Shown in pieces: positions 16,172 through 24,833 of a stretch of 40,969 nt of DNA; position 1 is the stretch's first letter; each line of letters opens with the position of its first letter. This DNA comes from Coriobacteriales bacterium (GTDB lineage Bacteria > Actinomycetota > Coriobacteriia > Coriobacteriales > UBA8131). Below the pieces are notes generated by a model that saw only the letters and a list, made by a program, of their open reading frames with translations, did not search any database and had not been told where the DNA came from. The stretch is from assembly GCA_031272005.1 (NCBI GenBank), contig JAISUQ010000029.1:1-40969 (forward strand), read 5' to 3'. The position numbers and the translations under genes were made by a program.

Positions 16172-18793
16172 TTGCGTCTAGTCATCACAGAGAAGAATAT
16201 CGCCGCCAAAAAGATTGCTGAGCTGCTGGCCACCGGCAAGCCCAGGATTGACAAGGTCTACGACACCCAGGTCTACCGCTTCGAGCGCGACGGCGAGGAG
16301 TGGGTCAGCATCGGGCTGAAGGGCCACATCCTGTCCGTGGATTTTGTGGAGAGCATCCGCTGGTCCAAGAAGCAGGGTTGGTACTCGGTGGATGAGGACG
16401 GCGTGCTGACCAGCTTTGAGCTGCCATCCACCCTGGCCACGCCGCCGTTCAAGAAGAAGAAGCCCTTCTCCGAGGACGGCGTGGACCTCAAGGCCTGGAA
16501 GGTGGGGGCGCTGCCGTATCTGGTCTATGCGCCGCTGCGCAAGCTGCCGGCCGAGAAGGGCATCATCCGCTCGATGAAGAACCTGGCCGCCAAGGCCGAT
16601 AGCGTGATTATCGCCACCGACTTCGACCGCGAAGGCGAGCTGATTGGCGCGGATGCCCTGTCGGTGGTGCGCGAGGTGGCGCCGGATTTGCCGGCCACAC
16701 GCGCACGCTATTCTGCTATCACCAAGGAGGAGATCAACCACGCCTTCGCCAATGAGGTGACGCTGGATGTCGACCTGGCCCAGGCCGGCGAGTCCCGCCA
16801 GTGGATCGACCTGATCTGGGGTGCGGTGCTGACCCGCTTCTTGACCATCTCCAAGTTCGCCGGCTTTGGCAACGTGCGTCCCTCCGGGCGGGTGCAGACG
16901 CCAACCTTGGCGTTGATTGTCGCCCGCGAGATGGAGCGGCGGGCCTTTGTCCCCGAGGATTACTGGGTAATCAAGGCCAGCTTCGATGCCGATGCTGCCG
17001 CCACGCCCGAGCAGCCCGTCCAGCCCTTCGAGGCCGGCCACGCCACCGAGCGCTTCAAGGTGGAGGCCGAGGCCAACGCCGCCATGGCTGCCATCGACGG
17101 CGCCACCAGCGGCACCGTCAGCAGCATCGAGAAGAAGGAGCGCCGCGTCCCGCCGCCAACGCCGTTCAACACCACCTCCCTGCAAGCCGCCGCCGCCGCC
17201 GAGGGTCTGGCACCCGGGCGCACCATGCGTATCGCCGAGTCGCTGTACATGGACGGCTTCATCTCCTACCCACGTGTCGACAACACCGTCTATCCGGCCT
17301 CGCTGGATCTGGCCGGCACCGTCAAGATGCTCAAAGGCGTGCCCGCCTACGCTCCCTATGCCGACCAGCTGCTGGCCAAGGCGGCCGGCGGCAAGCTCAG
17401 CGCCACCCGTGGCAAGACCGAGACCACCGATCACCCGCCCATCTATCCCACCGGCGTCGCTTCTCCGGAGAAGCTCAAGCCGGAGGAGTGGAAGCTTTAC
17501 AACCTGATTGCCCGCCGCTTCATGGCTACGCTGTCCGGCCCGGCCACGGTGGAGGGCACCAAGGTCTCCATCGACGTCGCCGGCCAGCCCTTCGTGGCCA
17601 AAGGCGACGTGCTGGTGCAACCGGGCTTCAGGGCCATCTACCCCTACGGCCTGAAGAAGGACGAGCAGCTGCCCGCGCTTGCCCAGGGCCAGCGGGTGGC
17701 CTTCTTCGGTGCCACGCTGACCAAGAAGCAGACCGAGCCGCCCGCCCGCTTCTCCCAGGGTCGCCTGGTGCAGGAGATGGAGAAGCACGGCCTGGGCACC
17801 AAATCCACCCGCGCCTCGATCATCGACCGCCTGATTGCCGTGCGCTACATCCAAAACGACCCGGTGGAGCCCACCGCCCTGGGCATCGCCGTCATCGAGG
17901 CCTTAGGCCGCTTCGCCCCCCATATCACCACGCCGGAGATGACCGCTCAGCTGGAGGAGGAGATGAGCGCCATCGCCGCCGGTGCCAGCAGCCGGGACAA
18001 AGTGGTCAACCATTCCCGCAACCTGCTGGCCGACATCATGGACGAGCTGATTCCGGCCAAGGAGGAGGTCGGCGAGGCGCTGGAGGACGCCGTCACCGCC
18101 GATGCCCGCGTGGGCGCCTGCCCCACCTGCGGCAAGGACCTGCTGATGAAGCACTCGGCCAAGAACCGCTCCAGTTTCATCGGTTGCTCCGGCTGGCCGG
18201 AGTGCGCGGTCACCTATCCGGTGCCGCAAGGCCGCATCGAGCCGGTGGATGACCTCTGCCCCACCTGCGGCAAGCCCCAGATCAAGGTGACGCCGTTTCG
18301 CTCCAAGCCGCATCTGCAATGCGTCGACCCGCACTGCCCAACCAACCATGAGCCGGACCTCAAGGTGGGGGACTGCCCCATCTGCGCCGCCGCCGGCCGC
18401 ACAGGCGCACTGATTGCCCAGAAGAACCCACGCACCCTAAAGCGCTTCATCCGCTGCACCAACTATGAGCTCTGCAACGTCTCCTACCCGCTGCCGCAGC
18501 GGGGCAAGCTGGAGGCCACCGGCCAGGTCTGCGAGGCCTGTGGGGCGCCAAAGGTGATAGTCAACACCACCCGCGGCCCCTGGGAGCTCTGCCCCAATCT
18601 GGAATGCCCCCTGCGCGAAGAGCGCGAAAAAGCCAAAGCGGCGGAGAAGGCCGCCGGCAAGTCTGGCAAGTCGGCCAAGAAGCCAGCCGTCAGGAAGTCC
18701 ACCAAGTCCGCAAAGTCCGCGAAGTCCGCGAAGAAGGCCCCCGCGGCCAGCAAGGCCACCAATGCCGCCGAGGCCGCCGAGGCCACCGAGTAG
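16172..18793 (+). CDS. topA: DNA topoisomerase I (type IA)
   Basis: Relaxes negatively supercoiled DNA. The TTG at 16172, with GGAG 7 nt upstream, gives an 873-residue protein starting LRLVITEKNIAAKKIAELL (TTG read as Met), the usual Toprim start with Glu7. Toprim DxDxxGE is at Asp150, Asp152 and Glu156 (ATDFDREGE). The active tyrosine is Tyr366 in DGFISYPRVDNT. From about residue 645 there are four Cys4 zinc ribbons (CPTCGK, CPTCGK, CPICAA, CEACGA with their partner pairs). A Lys/Ala/Ser-rich tail of about 55 residues ends the protein. An in-frame upstream extension through the repeats at 16083-16118 is judged non-coding. Confidence 0.93.
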   Translation: MRLVITEKNIAAKKIAELLATGKPRIDKVYDTQVYRFERDGEEWVSIGLKGHILSVDFVESIRWSKKQGWYSVDEDGVLTSFELPSTLATPPFKKKKPFSEDGVDLKAWKVGALPYLVYAPLRKLPAEKGIIRSMKNLAAKADSVIIATDFDREGELIGADALSVVREVAPDLPATRARYSAITKEEINHAFANEVTLDVDLAQAGESRQWIDLIWGAVLTRFLTISKFAGFGNVRPSGRVQTPTLALIVAREMERRAFVPEDYWVIKASFDADAAATPEQPVQPFEAGHATERFKVEAEANAAMAAIDGATSGTVSSIEKKERRVPPPTPFNTTSLQAAAAAEGLAPGRTMRIAESLYMDGFISYPRVDNTVYPASLDLAGTVKMLKGVPAYAPYADQLLAKAAGGKLSATRGKTETTDHPPIYPTGVASPEKLKPEEWKLYNLIARRFMATLSGPATVEGTKVSIDVAGQPFVAKGDVLVQPGFRAIYPYGLKKDEQLPALAQGQRVAFFGATLTKKQTEPPARFSQGRLVQEMEKHGLGTKSTRASIIDRLIAVRYIQNDPVEPTALGIAVIEALGRFAPHITTPEMTAQLEEEMSAIAAGASSRDKVVNHSRNLLADIMDELIPAKEEVGEALEDAVTADARVGACPTCGKDLLMKHSAKNRSSFIGCSGWPECAVTYPVPQGRIEPVDDLCPTCGKPQIKVTPFRSKPHLQCVDPHCPTNHEPDLKVGDCPICAAAGRTGALIAQKNPRTLKRFIRCTNYELCNVSYPLPQRGKLEATGQVCEACGAPKVIVNTTRGPWELCPNLECPLREEREKAKAAEKAAGKSGKSAKKPAVRKSTKSAKSAKSAKKAPAASKATNAAEAAEATE

Positions 18794-18806
18794 AGAGCTG
18801 CCGAGA

Positions 18807-19730
18807 ATGACTGAGAAAAGCTACCCCAAAGTAACCGTCGTCGGCGCCGGCAACGTGGGTGCCAATGCCGCCCTGCTGCTGTTACTCAAGGACCTGGCCA
18901 ACGTGGCGTTGGTCGACGTGGTGCCCGGTGTGGCCGAAGGTAAGGCGCTGGACATCATGCATATGCGCTCCAACGAGCGCTTCGGGCCACGCATCTGCGG
19001 CAGCGAGGATTACGCCATCACGGCCGGCAGCGACATCGTGGTGGTCACCGCCGGTGTGCCGCGCAAGCCGGGTATGACCCGCGAGGATCTGCTCTCCGTG
19101 AATTCCGGCATCGTACGCTCGGTACTCGACGCTGCCCTGCCGGCCTCGCCAGACGCTATCTACGTCTTTGTCACCAATCCGCTGGACGTGATGGTCAACC
19201 TGGCCTTCTCCCTGGCTGGCCTGCCGGCCAATCGGCTGTTCGGCATGGGCGGTGTGTTGGATACCGCCCGTTTCATCTACGCCATCGCCCAGGAGACCGG
19301 TGCCGAGCCAGGTGACATCCAGGCCATGGTCATCGGTGCCCACGGCGAGGCCATGCTGCCACTGCCCCGCCTGGCCACCGTAGCCGGCCGCCCGCTGCCG
19401 GAAGTGGTGGATGCTGCTGCCATCCAGCGCATCGTTGAGGCCACCGTTCAGGGTGGCGCAGCCGTGGTCAACCTGCTGAAGACCGGCTCGGCCTTCTATG
19501 CCCCGGCCTCCTCCATCGCCCGCATGGTGGCCGAGATCCTCTCCCCCAGCGGCCAGACCCTCTCCGTCTGCGCCCGCCTGGCCGGCCAATACGGCATCGA
19601 GGGCACCCACATCTGCGTACCGGTGCGCCTCGGCAAAGCAGGTGTGGAGGAGATAGTCGAGCTTCCCTTGAATCCCGACGAGCTGGCCGCGCTGCAGGCC
19701 TCCGCCGCTGCCATCAAGTCCCAGCTGTAG
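18807..19730 (+). CDS. mdh: Malate dehydrogenase (lactate/malate dehydrogenase family)
   Basis: NAD-dependent interconversion of malate and oxaloacetate. The Rossmann motif is VVGAGNVGANAA (G13xGxxG18) with Asp37 selecting NAD. The specificity loop VPRKPGMTRED places Arg86 and Arg92 at the dicarboxylate site, which favours malate over lactate. Arg155 and His179 (GAHGEAM) complete the active site. It has 307 residues. The ATG at 18807 gives the normal N-terminus; an open frame extends back into topA but would add an unlikely Pro-rich lead. It overlaps the next gene by one base. Confidence 0.92.
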   Translation: MTEKSYPKVTVVGAGNVGANAALLLLLKDLANVALVDVVPGVAEGKALDIMHMRSNERFGPRICGSEDYAITAGSDIVVVTAGVPRKPGMTREDLLSVNSGIVRSVLDAALPASPDAIYVFVTNPLDVMVNLAFSLAGLPANRLFGMGGVLDTARFIYAIAQETGAEPGDIQAMVIGAHGEAMLPLPRLATVAGRPLPEVVDAAAIQRIVEATVQGGAAVVNLLKTGSAFYAPASSIARMVAEILSPSGQTLSVCARLAGQYGIEGTHICVPVRLGKAGVEEIVELPLNPDELAALQASAAAIKSQL

Positions 19731-20215
19731 TGTTAATCGGCATCCTCAGTGATACCCATGGCAGTCTGTCGCCGGGCGTCAAGCAGGCGCTGGCGGGGGT
19801 GGAGCACATCCTGCATGCCGGCGACATCGGCGGCCAATGGCTACTTGACGAGCTGGCCGAGATTGCCCCGGTGCAAGCCGTGCTGGGCAACTGCGACTGG
19901 AGCGGCGACTACCTCGACGTGCCCGAGTCGCAGAGCCTGCAACTGGACGGCTTGCGCATCTTCATGACCCATAAGCCAGCCGACCTGGAAGCCGCCCTGC
20001 GCGGCAGAGGCGCCATCGCCGCCGGTCAACCGCTGCCCAACATCGCCATCCACGGCCACACCCACATCCCCCGTCAGGAACACCAGGGCTCCGTCCTGCT
20101 CCTCTGCCCCGGTTCCCCCACCCGCCCCCGCGCCACCAGCCCCCCCAGCATCATGCTCCTGAAAACAACCCCCAGCCGAGTTGCTGCTGTTGAGGTCGTG
20201 GAAATAACAGCTTAG
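19730..20215 (+). CDS. YfcE/MJ0936-type metallophosphoesterase
   Basis: A 161-residue small calcineurin-like phosphoesterase. Metal ligands are visible in order: SDTHG, HAGDIGG, GNCDW, and the late HGHTH. The start is GTG at 19730 sharing a base with the mdh stop. Family members hydrolyse phosphodiesters in vitro, but the true substrate is unknown. Last gene of the plus-strand core run. Confidence 0.88.
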   Translation: MLIGILSDTHGSLSPGVKQALAGVEHILHAGDIGGQWLLDELAEIAPVQAVLGNCDWSGDYLDVPESQSLQLDGLRIFMTHKPADLEAALRGRGAIAAGQPLPNIAIHGHTHIPRQEHQGSVLLLCPGSPTRPRATSPPSIMLLKTTPSRVAAVEVVEITA

Positions 20216-20238
20216 ATGCATCTGTTGAGCATATAATA

Positions 20239-20279
20239 TTGATATTCACACTGAAAGTGTTATTATCAGTAGATAAAAC
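20239..20279 (+). promoter_or_regulatory. abiE promoter with overlapping inverted repeats
   Basis: TTGATA (20239-20244), a 16-bp spacer and TATTAT (20261-20266) form a good promoter 31 bp before the abiEi start. The spacer holds ACACT-GAA-AGTGT (20248-20260). A second imperfect repeat, GTTATTATC-AGTA-GATAAAAC (20259-20279), covers the -10 box. AbiEi proteins are known to repress their own promoter by binding inverted repeats, so these are likely operators. Confidence 0.6.
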
Positions 20280-20296
20280 TCAACATAAGGACGAGC

Positions 20297-21100
20297 ATGG
20301 CTATTCAGGAGTACATCAATACACATCAGGTGTTCAACATTGCCGACTTGCGAAGCGGTAACAGCTTAAGCACTACCAATCTCAACCTACTGTCACGTGC
20401 TGTTGCCAATGGCAAGCTTGAGCGAGTACGCAAAGGACTTTACGTTTCGAAGACCGGGCGTTTTGAGGGCGCCGTTGCAGAACCTTACGACGTCGCCATG
20501 GCCGCAGTCGACGATGCTGTATTCTGCTGTCTATCTGCTCTGCAACTGCATGGCGTGCTACACAACACCATTTACTGGACACAGTTTTATACAAGACACC
20601 ATCTGCCTGTCTTCAGCTATGAAGGTCAGAGATACATCCCTATTTATAACAAGAGACAAAACATCGACCTGGATAGAGTCATGACCTTACGCGGCGGCAG
20701 TTATCCTGTAACTTCCAGAGAGCAGACGGTGCTTGATTGCCTGAGTAACGTGAATCGCGCTGCCGGAGCAGAGAATCTCCTGCGCTCTGTTGGAGGATTC
20801 GCCTATTTGGATGTTGCCCAGTTACTCAACCTTGCTGCCAGCTACAGCGCTGGCACACGTGCTCGGCTTGGATGGCTTTTATCTGTTAATAAGCAGATCT
20901 GGAAAGTCAGCGATACTCAACTCTTGAAGCTGCAGACAAGCATCGGTGCAGGGCCATACTATTTTGGCTCAAAACCAACAGCAAGTGCAGCTGGCTCAAT
21001 TGCCCAGTCAGAAGCAGCGCCCAAAACCACCTGGCAACCAACCTGGCGACTCTATCTGCCAACCGAGGAAGAGGAGATGACAGCATGGCTAAACCACTGA
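20297..21100 (+). CDS. abiEi: AbiEi family antitoxin / transcriptional repressor
   Basis: A 267-residue antitoxin of a type IV toxin-antitoxin system. The N-terminal winged helix (about 1-60) shows FNIADLRSG and LERVRKGLYVSKTG, then the AbiEi core FCCLSALQLHGV and the family-like VTSREQTVLDCL. AbiEi binds its promoter and counters AbiEii without direct contact in known cases. It overlaps abiEii by 16 nt. Base composition is lower in GC than the core genes, which suggests transfer. Confidence 0.88.
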   Translation: MAIQEYINTHQVFNIADLRSGNSLSTTNLNLLSRAVANGKLERVRKGLYVSKTGRFEGAVAEPYDVAMAAVDDAVFCCLSALQLHGVLHNTIYWTQFYTRHHLPVFSYEGQRYIPIYNKRQNIDLDRVMTLRGGSYPVTSREQTVLDCLSNVNRAAGAENLLRSVGGFAYLDVAQLLNLAASYSAGTRARLGWLLSVNKQIWKVSDTQLLKLQTSIGAGPYYFGSKPTASAAGSIAQSEAAPKTTWQPTWRLYLPTEEEEMTAWLNH

Positions 21101-22035
21101 AGACGACACCCATTGACTTGTCTGGATTCAACCCGTCTGTGGCTAACAAAGTGAAACGCCTGGCGATTATCCTGAGCAGTATAACGCGACACCCTTTCTT
21201 AATGAGCCGAGTTTGTCTGCATGGCGGTACGGCGATAAACCTGTTCCTGCTATCGGCACCCAGATTGTCGGTCGATATAGACTTGAACTATATAGGCACT
21301 GTCGACTATGAAGAAATGTGGGATGAGCGCCCAGCAGTAGAGGAGGCAGTTATGGAAATTGCCTTGGAGCAGGGCTACGCTGTTACGATTGGAAAACAAG
21401 AGCATGCCGGCATGAGTTTCAAACTTCGCTACGAGGATCAGTATGGTGCCGATTTCATAAAAATCGACTTGGATTACCTGAATAGATCACCTCTCCTGTC
21501 GCCAGAAATACGCCAGATAGTTTTGGATGGTCAAGTGATGGCAGCTATTCTGACGAACTCAGCAATAGAACTGATCGGCGGCAAACTCAAGGCGCTGCTG
21601 AGCCGCGTCGTGCCGCGAGACCTTTATGATATCTGTCGTTTAGCAGAGCTATATCCTGCGCTCGTCAGCGATGGAGATGAGACGTTAATGCGACGTATCA
21701 TGATTTACTACTCAGTTCTGTCTGACCCATTCCCGAAGCCATTTGCGGTAGCCTCTCGTTTTCACGCCAAAGAGCGCGAAGTGCAGGACATACTTTATCC
21801 GATGCTCAGAGATGGCGAGCGCCCATTGCTTGCAGATATGATTGCCTGCGCCGAAGATTTCATTGCCATAACAACTACCCCAAAGGACGCAGCAGAGGAG
21901 GAATTCGTAGTAAAGGCTGCCAAGGCGCAACTTGATCCGTCGTTATTGTTTGACGATGCTCCGTCGATACTCCAAGCAGCGCTGGCAGACCCAGCCGCAA
22001 AATGGAAGATGCAGAATTTGGCCAAAGTCGTATGA
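21085..22035 (+). CDS. abiEii: AbiEii family nucleotidyltransferase toxin
   Basis: A 316-residue toxin of the DNA polymerase beta-like nucleotidyltransferase fold. Motif I CLHGGTAINLF (44-54) and the catalytic Asp pair in RLSVDIDLNY (Asp64, Asp66) are intact. The AbiEii motif around IGGKLKALLSRVVPRDLYDI is present. Related toxins add nucleotides to tRNA ends or otherwise block translation in phage-infected cells; the substrate here is unknown. Likely cotranscribed with abiEi. Confidence 0.9.
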   Translation: MAKPLKTTPIDLSGFNPSVANKVKRLAIILSSITRHPFLMSRVCLHGGTAINLFLLSAPRLSVDIDLNYIGTVDYEEMWDERPAVEEAVMEIALEQGYAVTIGKQEHAGMSFKLRYEDQYGADFIKIDLDYLNRSPLLSPEIRQIVLDGQVMAAILTNSAIELIGGKLKALLSRVVPRDLYDICRLAELYPALVSDGDETLMRRIMIYYSVLSDPFPKPFAVASRFHAKEREVQDILYPMLRDGERPLLADMIACAEDFIAITTTPKDAAEEEFVVKAAKAQLDPSLLFDDAPSILQAALADPAAKWKMQNLAKVV

Positions 22036-22215
22036 ATTCTACCATAGACGCTTCTGAAGTGATTGCTGCTGGCAGAACTTGTCTACGAGCATAATGTTGG
22101 CCAGCAACACCAGAAATGCTCTTCCTCAATAATAGCAATAATATTGTACAAAAGTAAATTAAATTGCGGCGAAAATGGGACAAAACGTTTAAAAAAGTAC
22201 AATAATCGTGGAGAA

Positions 22216-22689
22216 TTAGCTGGCTAGTTGCTGTAATTGCTCGGTGTTCAGGCGGTAGGTGGTCCAGTCGTCCATGGGTGTGGCTCCCAGGGAGAGGTAG
22301 AAGTCGATGCTGGGTTGGTTCCAGTCCAGGCAGGACCATTCCATGCGGCCGCAACCTTGCTCCAGGGCGCGTTGAGCCAGCTGGCGTAGCAGCCCTTTGC
22401 CCAGGCCATGGCCGCGCCACTGCGGTTGCACAAACAGATCCTCAATGTACAGGCCAGCCTGCCCCAGGAAGGTGGAGTAGTTGTAGAAGTACAAAGCAAA
22501 GCCTACCTCCTGGCCATCCACCAGCGCAAAGGTGGCTTCAGCCAGCTGCTTGTCGAACAGCCACTGCTCCAAGTCTTCTGTGGTGGCCACCACCTTATCC
22601 AGCAGGTGTTCATAGGCCGCCAGCTGCCGGACAAAGTCCAACACCAGCGCCACATCATCCCGCTGTGCCTGTCGATAACTGATTCGCAT
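22216..22689 (-). CDS. GNAT-family N-acetyltransferase
   Basis: A 157-residue acetyltransferase. The acetyl-CoA loop is VQPQWRGHGLGKGLLRQLA; upstream LYIEDLFV and downstream DWNQPSIDFYLSLGA are typical of the spermine/diamine-type GNAT group. The substrate is not predictable with confidence. Starts at 22689 (MRISYRQAQRDD) and 22698 are both possible; neither has a strong ribosome site. It converges on abiEii across a 180-bp AT-rich gap that contains ATTGTAC (22144) and GTACAAT (22197) as an inverted pair. Confidence 0.85.
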   Translation of the reverse strand: MRISYRQAQRDDVALVLDFVRQLAAYEHLLDKVVATTEDLEQWLFDKQLAEATFALVDGQEVGFALYFYNYSTFLGQAGLYIEDLFVQPQWRGHGLGKGLLRQLAQRALEQGCGRMEWSCLDWNQPSIDFYLSLGATPMDDWTTYRLNTEQLQQLAS

Positions 22690-22859
22690 ACCTGCCATTC
22701 TACCGTATTCGATTGTTTGCTCGTTCGCCACGACTGGCAGCTGCCACGACAGGCAGCGACTCCAGGCAGTTCAGTAATGGCGTTCATGGTAGAATGGGGC
22801 AAAACCTGAAGCGTATGCAAACAGGTTGCCACAATGCATTGCGGCAGGAGTTCAAGCGT

Positions 22860-23081
22860 ATGACCGGTAAAGACAACATAGCCACCATGATTAAGGTCGA
22901 GCAACTCGACCTGTTCAAGCAGGAACTTGGTCTTACTTACCGGCAGGCATCGGAGTACTTCGATGAAAACGGCATATGGCAGCTCATCGACGACTGCTAC
23001 GAGGGCTTTCACGTTCAAGGCCCCTGGGCTACCTTTGAGGACATCAACCAGTGCCTGGAAAACCGCAGGCAGAACCAATGA
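22860..23081 (+). CDS. DUF3791 family protein, module 2 gene 1
   Basis: A 73-residue protein with FKQELGLTYRQASEYFDENG and WQLIDDCYEGFHVQG, the DUF3791 pattern. AGGAG 9 nt before the ATG at 22860 sets the start; an open frame continues further upstream without better signals. The stop overlaps the DUF3990 start as ATGA. This is the counterpart of the gene at 12269, but diverged, so the two modules are not a recent duplication. Its partner toxin-like gene is frameshifted. Confidence 0.75.
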   Translation: MTGKDNIATMIKVEQLDLFKQELGLTYRQASEYFDENGIWQLIDDCYEGFHVQGPWATFEDINQCLENRRQNQ

Positions 23082-23622
23082 TAGCCGACCAGAAAAACCT
23101 GACGTTGTACCACGCCAGCTTCATGGAGGTCAAAAAGGTAGATTTGTGTCTTTGCGGCAAACGCAGCGACTTCGGGCAGGGCTTTTATCTTACCACCAGC
23201 AATACGCAGGCTAGAAAGTTTTCAGGACTGCTGTAGGCAAAAGCGGGCGCACCCAGCGCTCCGGTTTTGTGAATCAGTATCTGTTCGCAGGTCTCGCAGA
23301 GCTGAACATTCTGGAGTTTGCATCTGCAGATAAAGACTGGCTCAACTGCGTCTGCGAATACCGCAGGAGGCGGAAAGCTGCAGAAGTCGAGCTGCCTTGG
23401 GATGTTTACGACGCAATGATCGGCAAAATTGCCAATGACGACACGATGGCTGTCATCAATGCATATCTCGGTGGCATACTCGGCTCATACGGCTCTGATG
23501 AAGCCGTCAGAATTACGATTGCCGCCCTCAAACCGGAGCGGCTGGAAGATCAGATTTGTCTGAAATCGTCAGCAGCCGTCAGCAGGCTGCAGTTCGTCAG
23601 TTCTGAGGAGGTGCTGATATGA
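23078..23622 (+). pseudogene. DUF3990 family gene, frameshifted (module 2 gene 2)
   Basis: The first frame gives LTLYHASFMEVKKV and DFGQGFYLTTSNTQARKF, then stops at 23234. The homologous continuation is in another frame: KSGRTQRSGFVNQYLF, DVYDAMIGKIANDDTMAV and LEDQICLKSSAAVSRLQF, matching the module 1 protein through to its C-terminus. Loss of one base in the A-run near 23213-23217 would account for it. The rest is intact, so the break is recent, programmed, or a sequencing error. Its stop overlaps the third gene as ATGA. Confidence 0.8.
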
Positions 23623-23876
23623 CGCCAGACAAATACGATGCCGCTGCTCGCATCACTGTGAACATGGTGGCCGAGGAACTCTCGGTAAGGCACGGGTGGA
23701 GTCTGAATGAGGCTCTGTCGCGCATGACCAAAGCCGATCTTTATCCATCTCTGACCAGCAGCAGCACCAAACTTTGGATGGAGAACCCCCTCGATTTGGC
23801 AGACCTGTTCGACAAAGAGTTTGTCGGCGACGAGCTGACTATCGCCAACTTCTTCTACGGTGTTCCTGCTAACTAG
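23619..23876 (+). CDS. Small third protein of DUF3990 module 2
   Basis: An 85-residue protein, equivalent in position and pattern to the one at 12960: a helix-rich N-terminus, SLNEALSRMTKADLYPSL, then KLWMENPLDLADLFDKEF. It overlaps the broken DUF3990 gene by 4 nt. It remains intact although its middle partner is disrupted, as would be expected of an antitoxin or of a very recent break. Function unknown. Confidence 0.7.
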   Translation: MTPDKYDAAARITVNMVAEELSVRHGWSLNEALSRMTKADLYPSLTSSSTKLWMENPLDLADLFDKEFVGDELTIANFFYGVPAN

Positions 23877-24174
23877 CACAAAATGATGCTCGCCTAAGCA
23901 GAACGCAACCGCTCCAACAAGCAGCTCAGCCAAAACAGATGTTTACGCTAATTTAGAATTCCCCCGGGGTACCGGTTGCGAAGTCTCCACTTCGCTGGTG
24001 AGGAATCCCCCTGTTAATCTCCCTACTGGATACACCGGTGGGACATGTCCAGATAACACAATATGTCATCCTGTTATGCGGCAGCCGTGCCAGAACACAG
24101 GATAGGACGAGAAAGGATGTTGAACATGTCCCTGCAAACCATTATACGACTACAATTGCAGTTACATATCCAGC
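23877..24174. other. Intergenic stretch without recognised gene
   Basis: About 300 bp between module 2 and the truncated ATPase relic. It holds a small hairpin GCGAAG-TCTCCA-CTTCGC (23978-23995) and a 10-bp palindrome GGACATGTCC near 24042. No promoter or gene can be supported. It probably marks the junction where the 5' part of the next gene was lost. Confidence 0.5.
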
Positions 24175-24816
24175 TTGATTGTAGAAAAGGTGCCGTTTGC
24201 ATTCATTCTAAGCAGAGAAAAGGTGCGAAAAATTATAGTAAATTGTAAAAACGGTGCCAAGAAAGGTGCTCGCGGACGAGACTATGACTCTGCGCTCAAT
24301 TGGCTGTCAGCCTCCGAGATGGTTTTACAATGCAACTCGGTAGAAGCTCCCAAAATGCCATTGAAGGGCTATCTGGATGCAGGGGTCTTCAAGCTGTTCT
24401 TGAACGACCCCGGTTTGCTGGGTAATCTTGCGGATATTCGCTATCCAGATATCATGCTGAATAAGGCCTTCGAATACAAGGGCATGCTTACCGAAAGCTA
24501 TGTTGCAGGTCAACTGGCTGCAACAGGTATCCCTCTCCATTATTGGCGTGATGAGAAGAATAACGAGGTTGGCTTCCTGATCCAGACTGATGACTGTGTC
24601 ATCCCTGTTGAATGTAAATCCGGAACAAACAAAGTGAGTGCAAGCTTGAAGAGATACCAGGAGAAGTTTCGGCCGCCTTGGGTCATCAGGCTGATGGGAA
24701 ACAACTTCGGCTTCGTTAACAACGTCAAGACCATACCGCTCTATGCGGCATTCGCCGTGGCAGAACTTACTCGGCCAAGTCTGGAGTTACCTGATTTGAC
24801 AGGCCAGCGTTGGTAG
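24175..24816 (+). pseudogene. AAA/DUF4143 ATPase, N-terminally truncated
   Basis: Encodes only the C-terminal half of an ATP-binding protein of the AAA_14-DUF4143 type. Visible parts: KKGARGRDYDSALNWL, MPLKGYLDAGVFKLFL, then the nuclease-like core IPVECKSGTNKVSASLKRY and MGNNFGFVNNVKTIPLYAAF. The AAA domain with Walker A and B, normally about 200 residues upstream, is absent, and there is no credible start codon. The 5' part contains near-repeats of GAAAAGGTGC (24185, 24218). A decayed relic, like the fragment at 1-213. Confidence 0.8.
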
Positions 24817-24833
24817 GCTCTGGCTTTATCTAA

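Noticed and set aside
16178..17854. A 558-codon minus-strand frame opposite topA
   Set aside because: It lies wholly within topA, which has all catalytic motifs; the antisense product has no recognisable domain.
24063..24248. A 61-codon plus-strand frame before the DUF4143 relic
   Set aside because: No homology I recognise and no ribosome site; it overlaps the relic in another frame.
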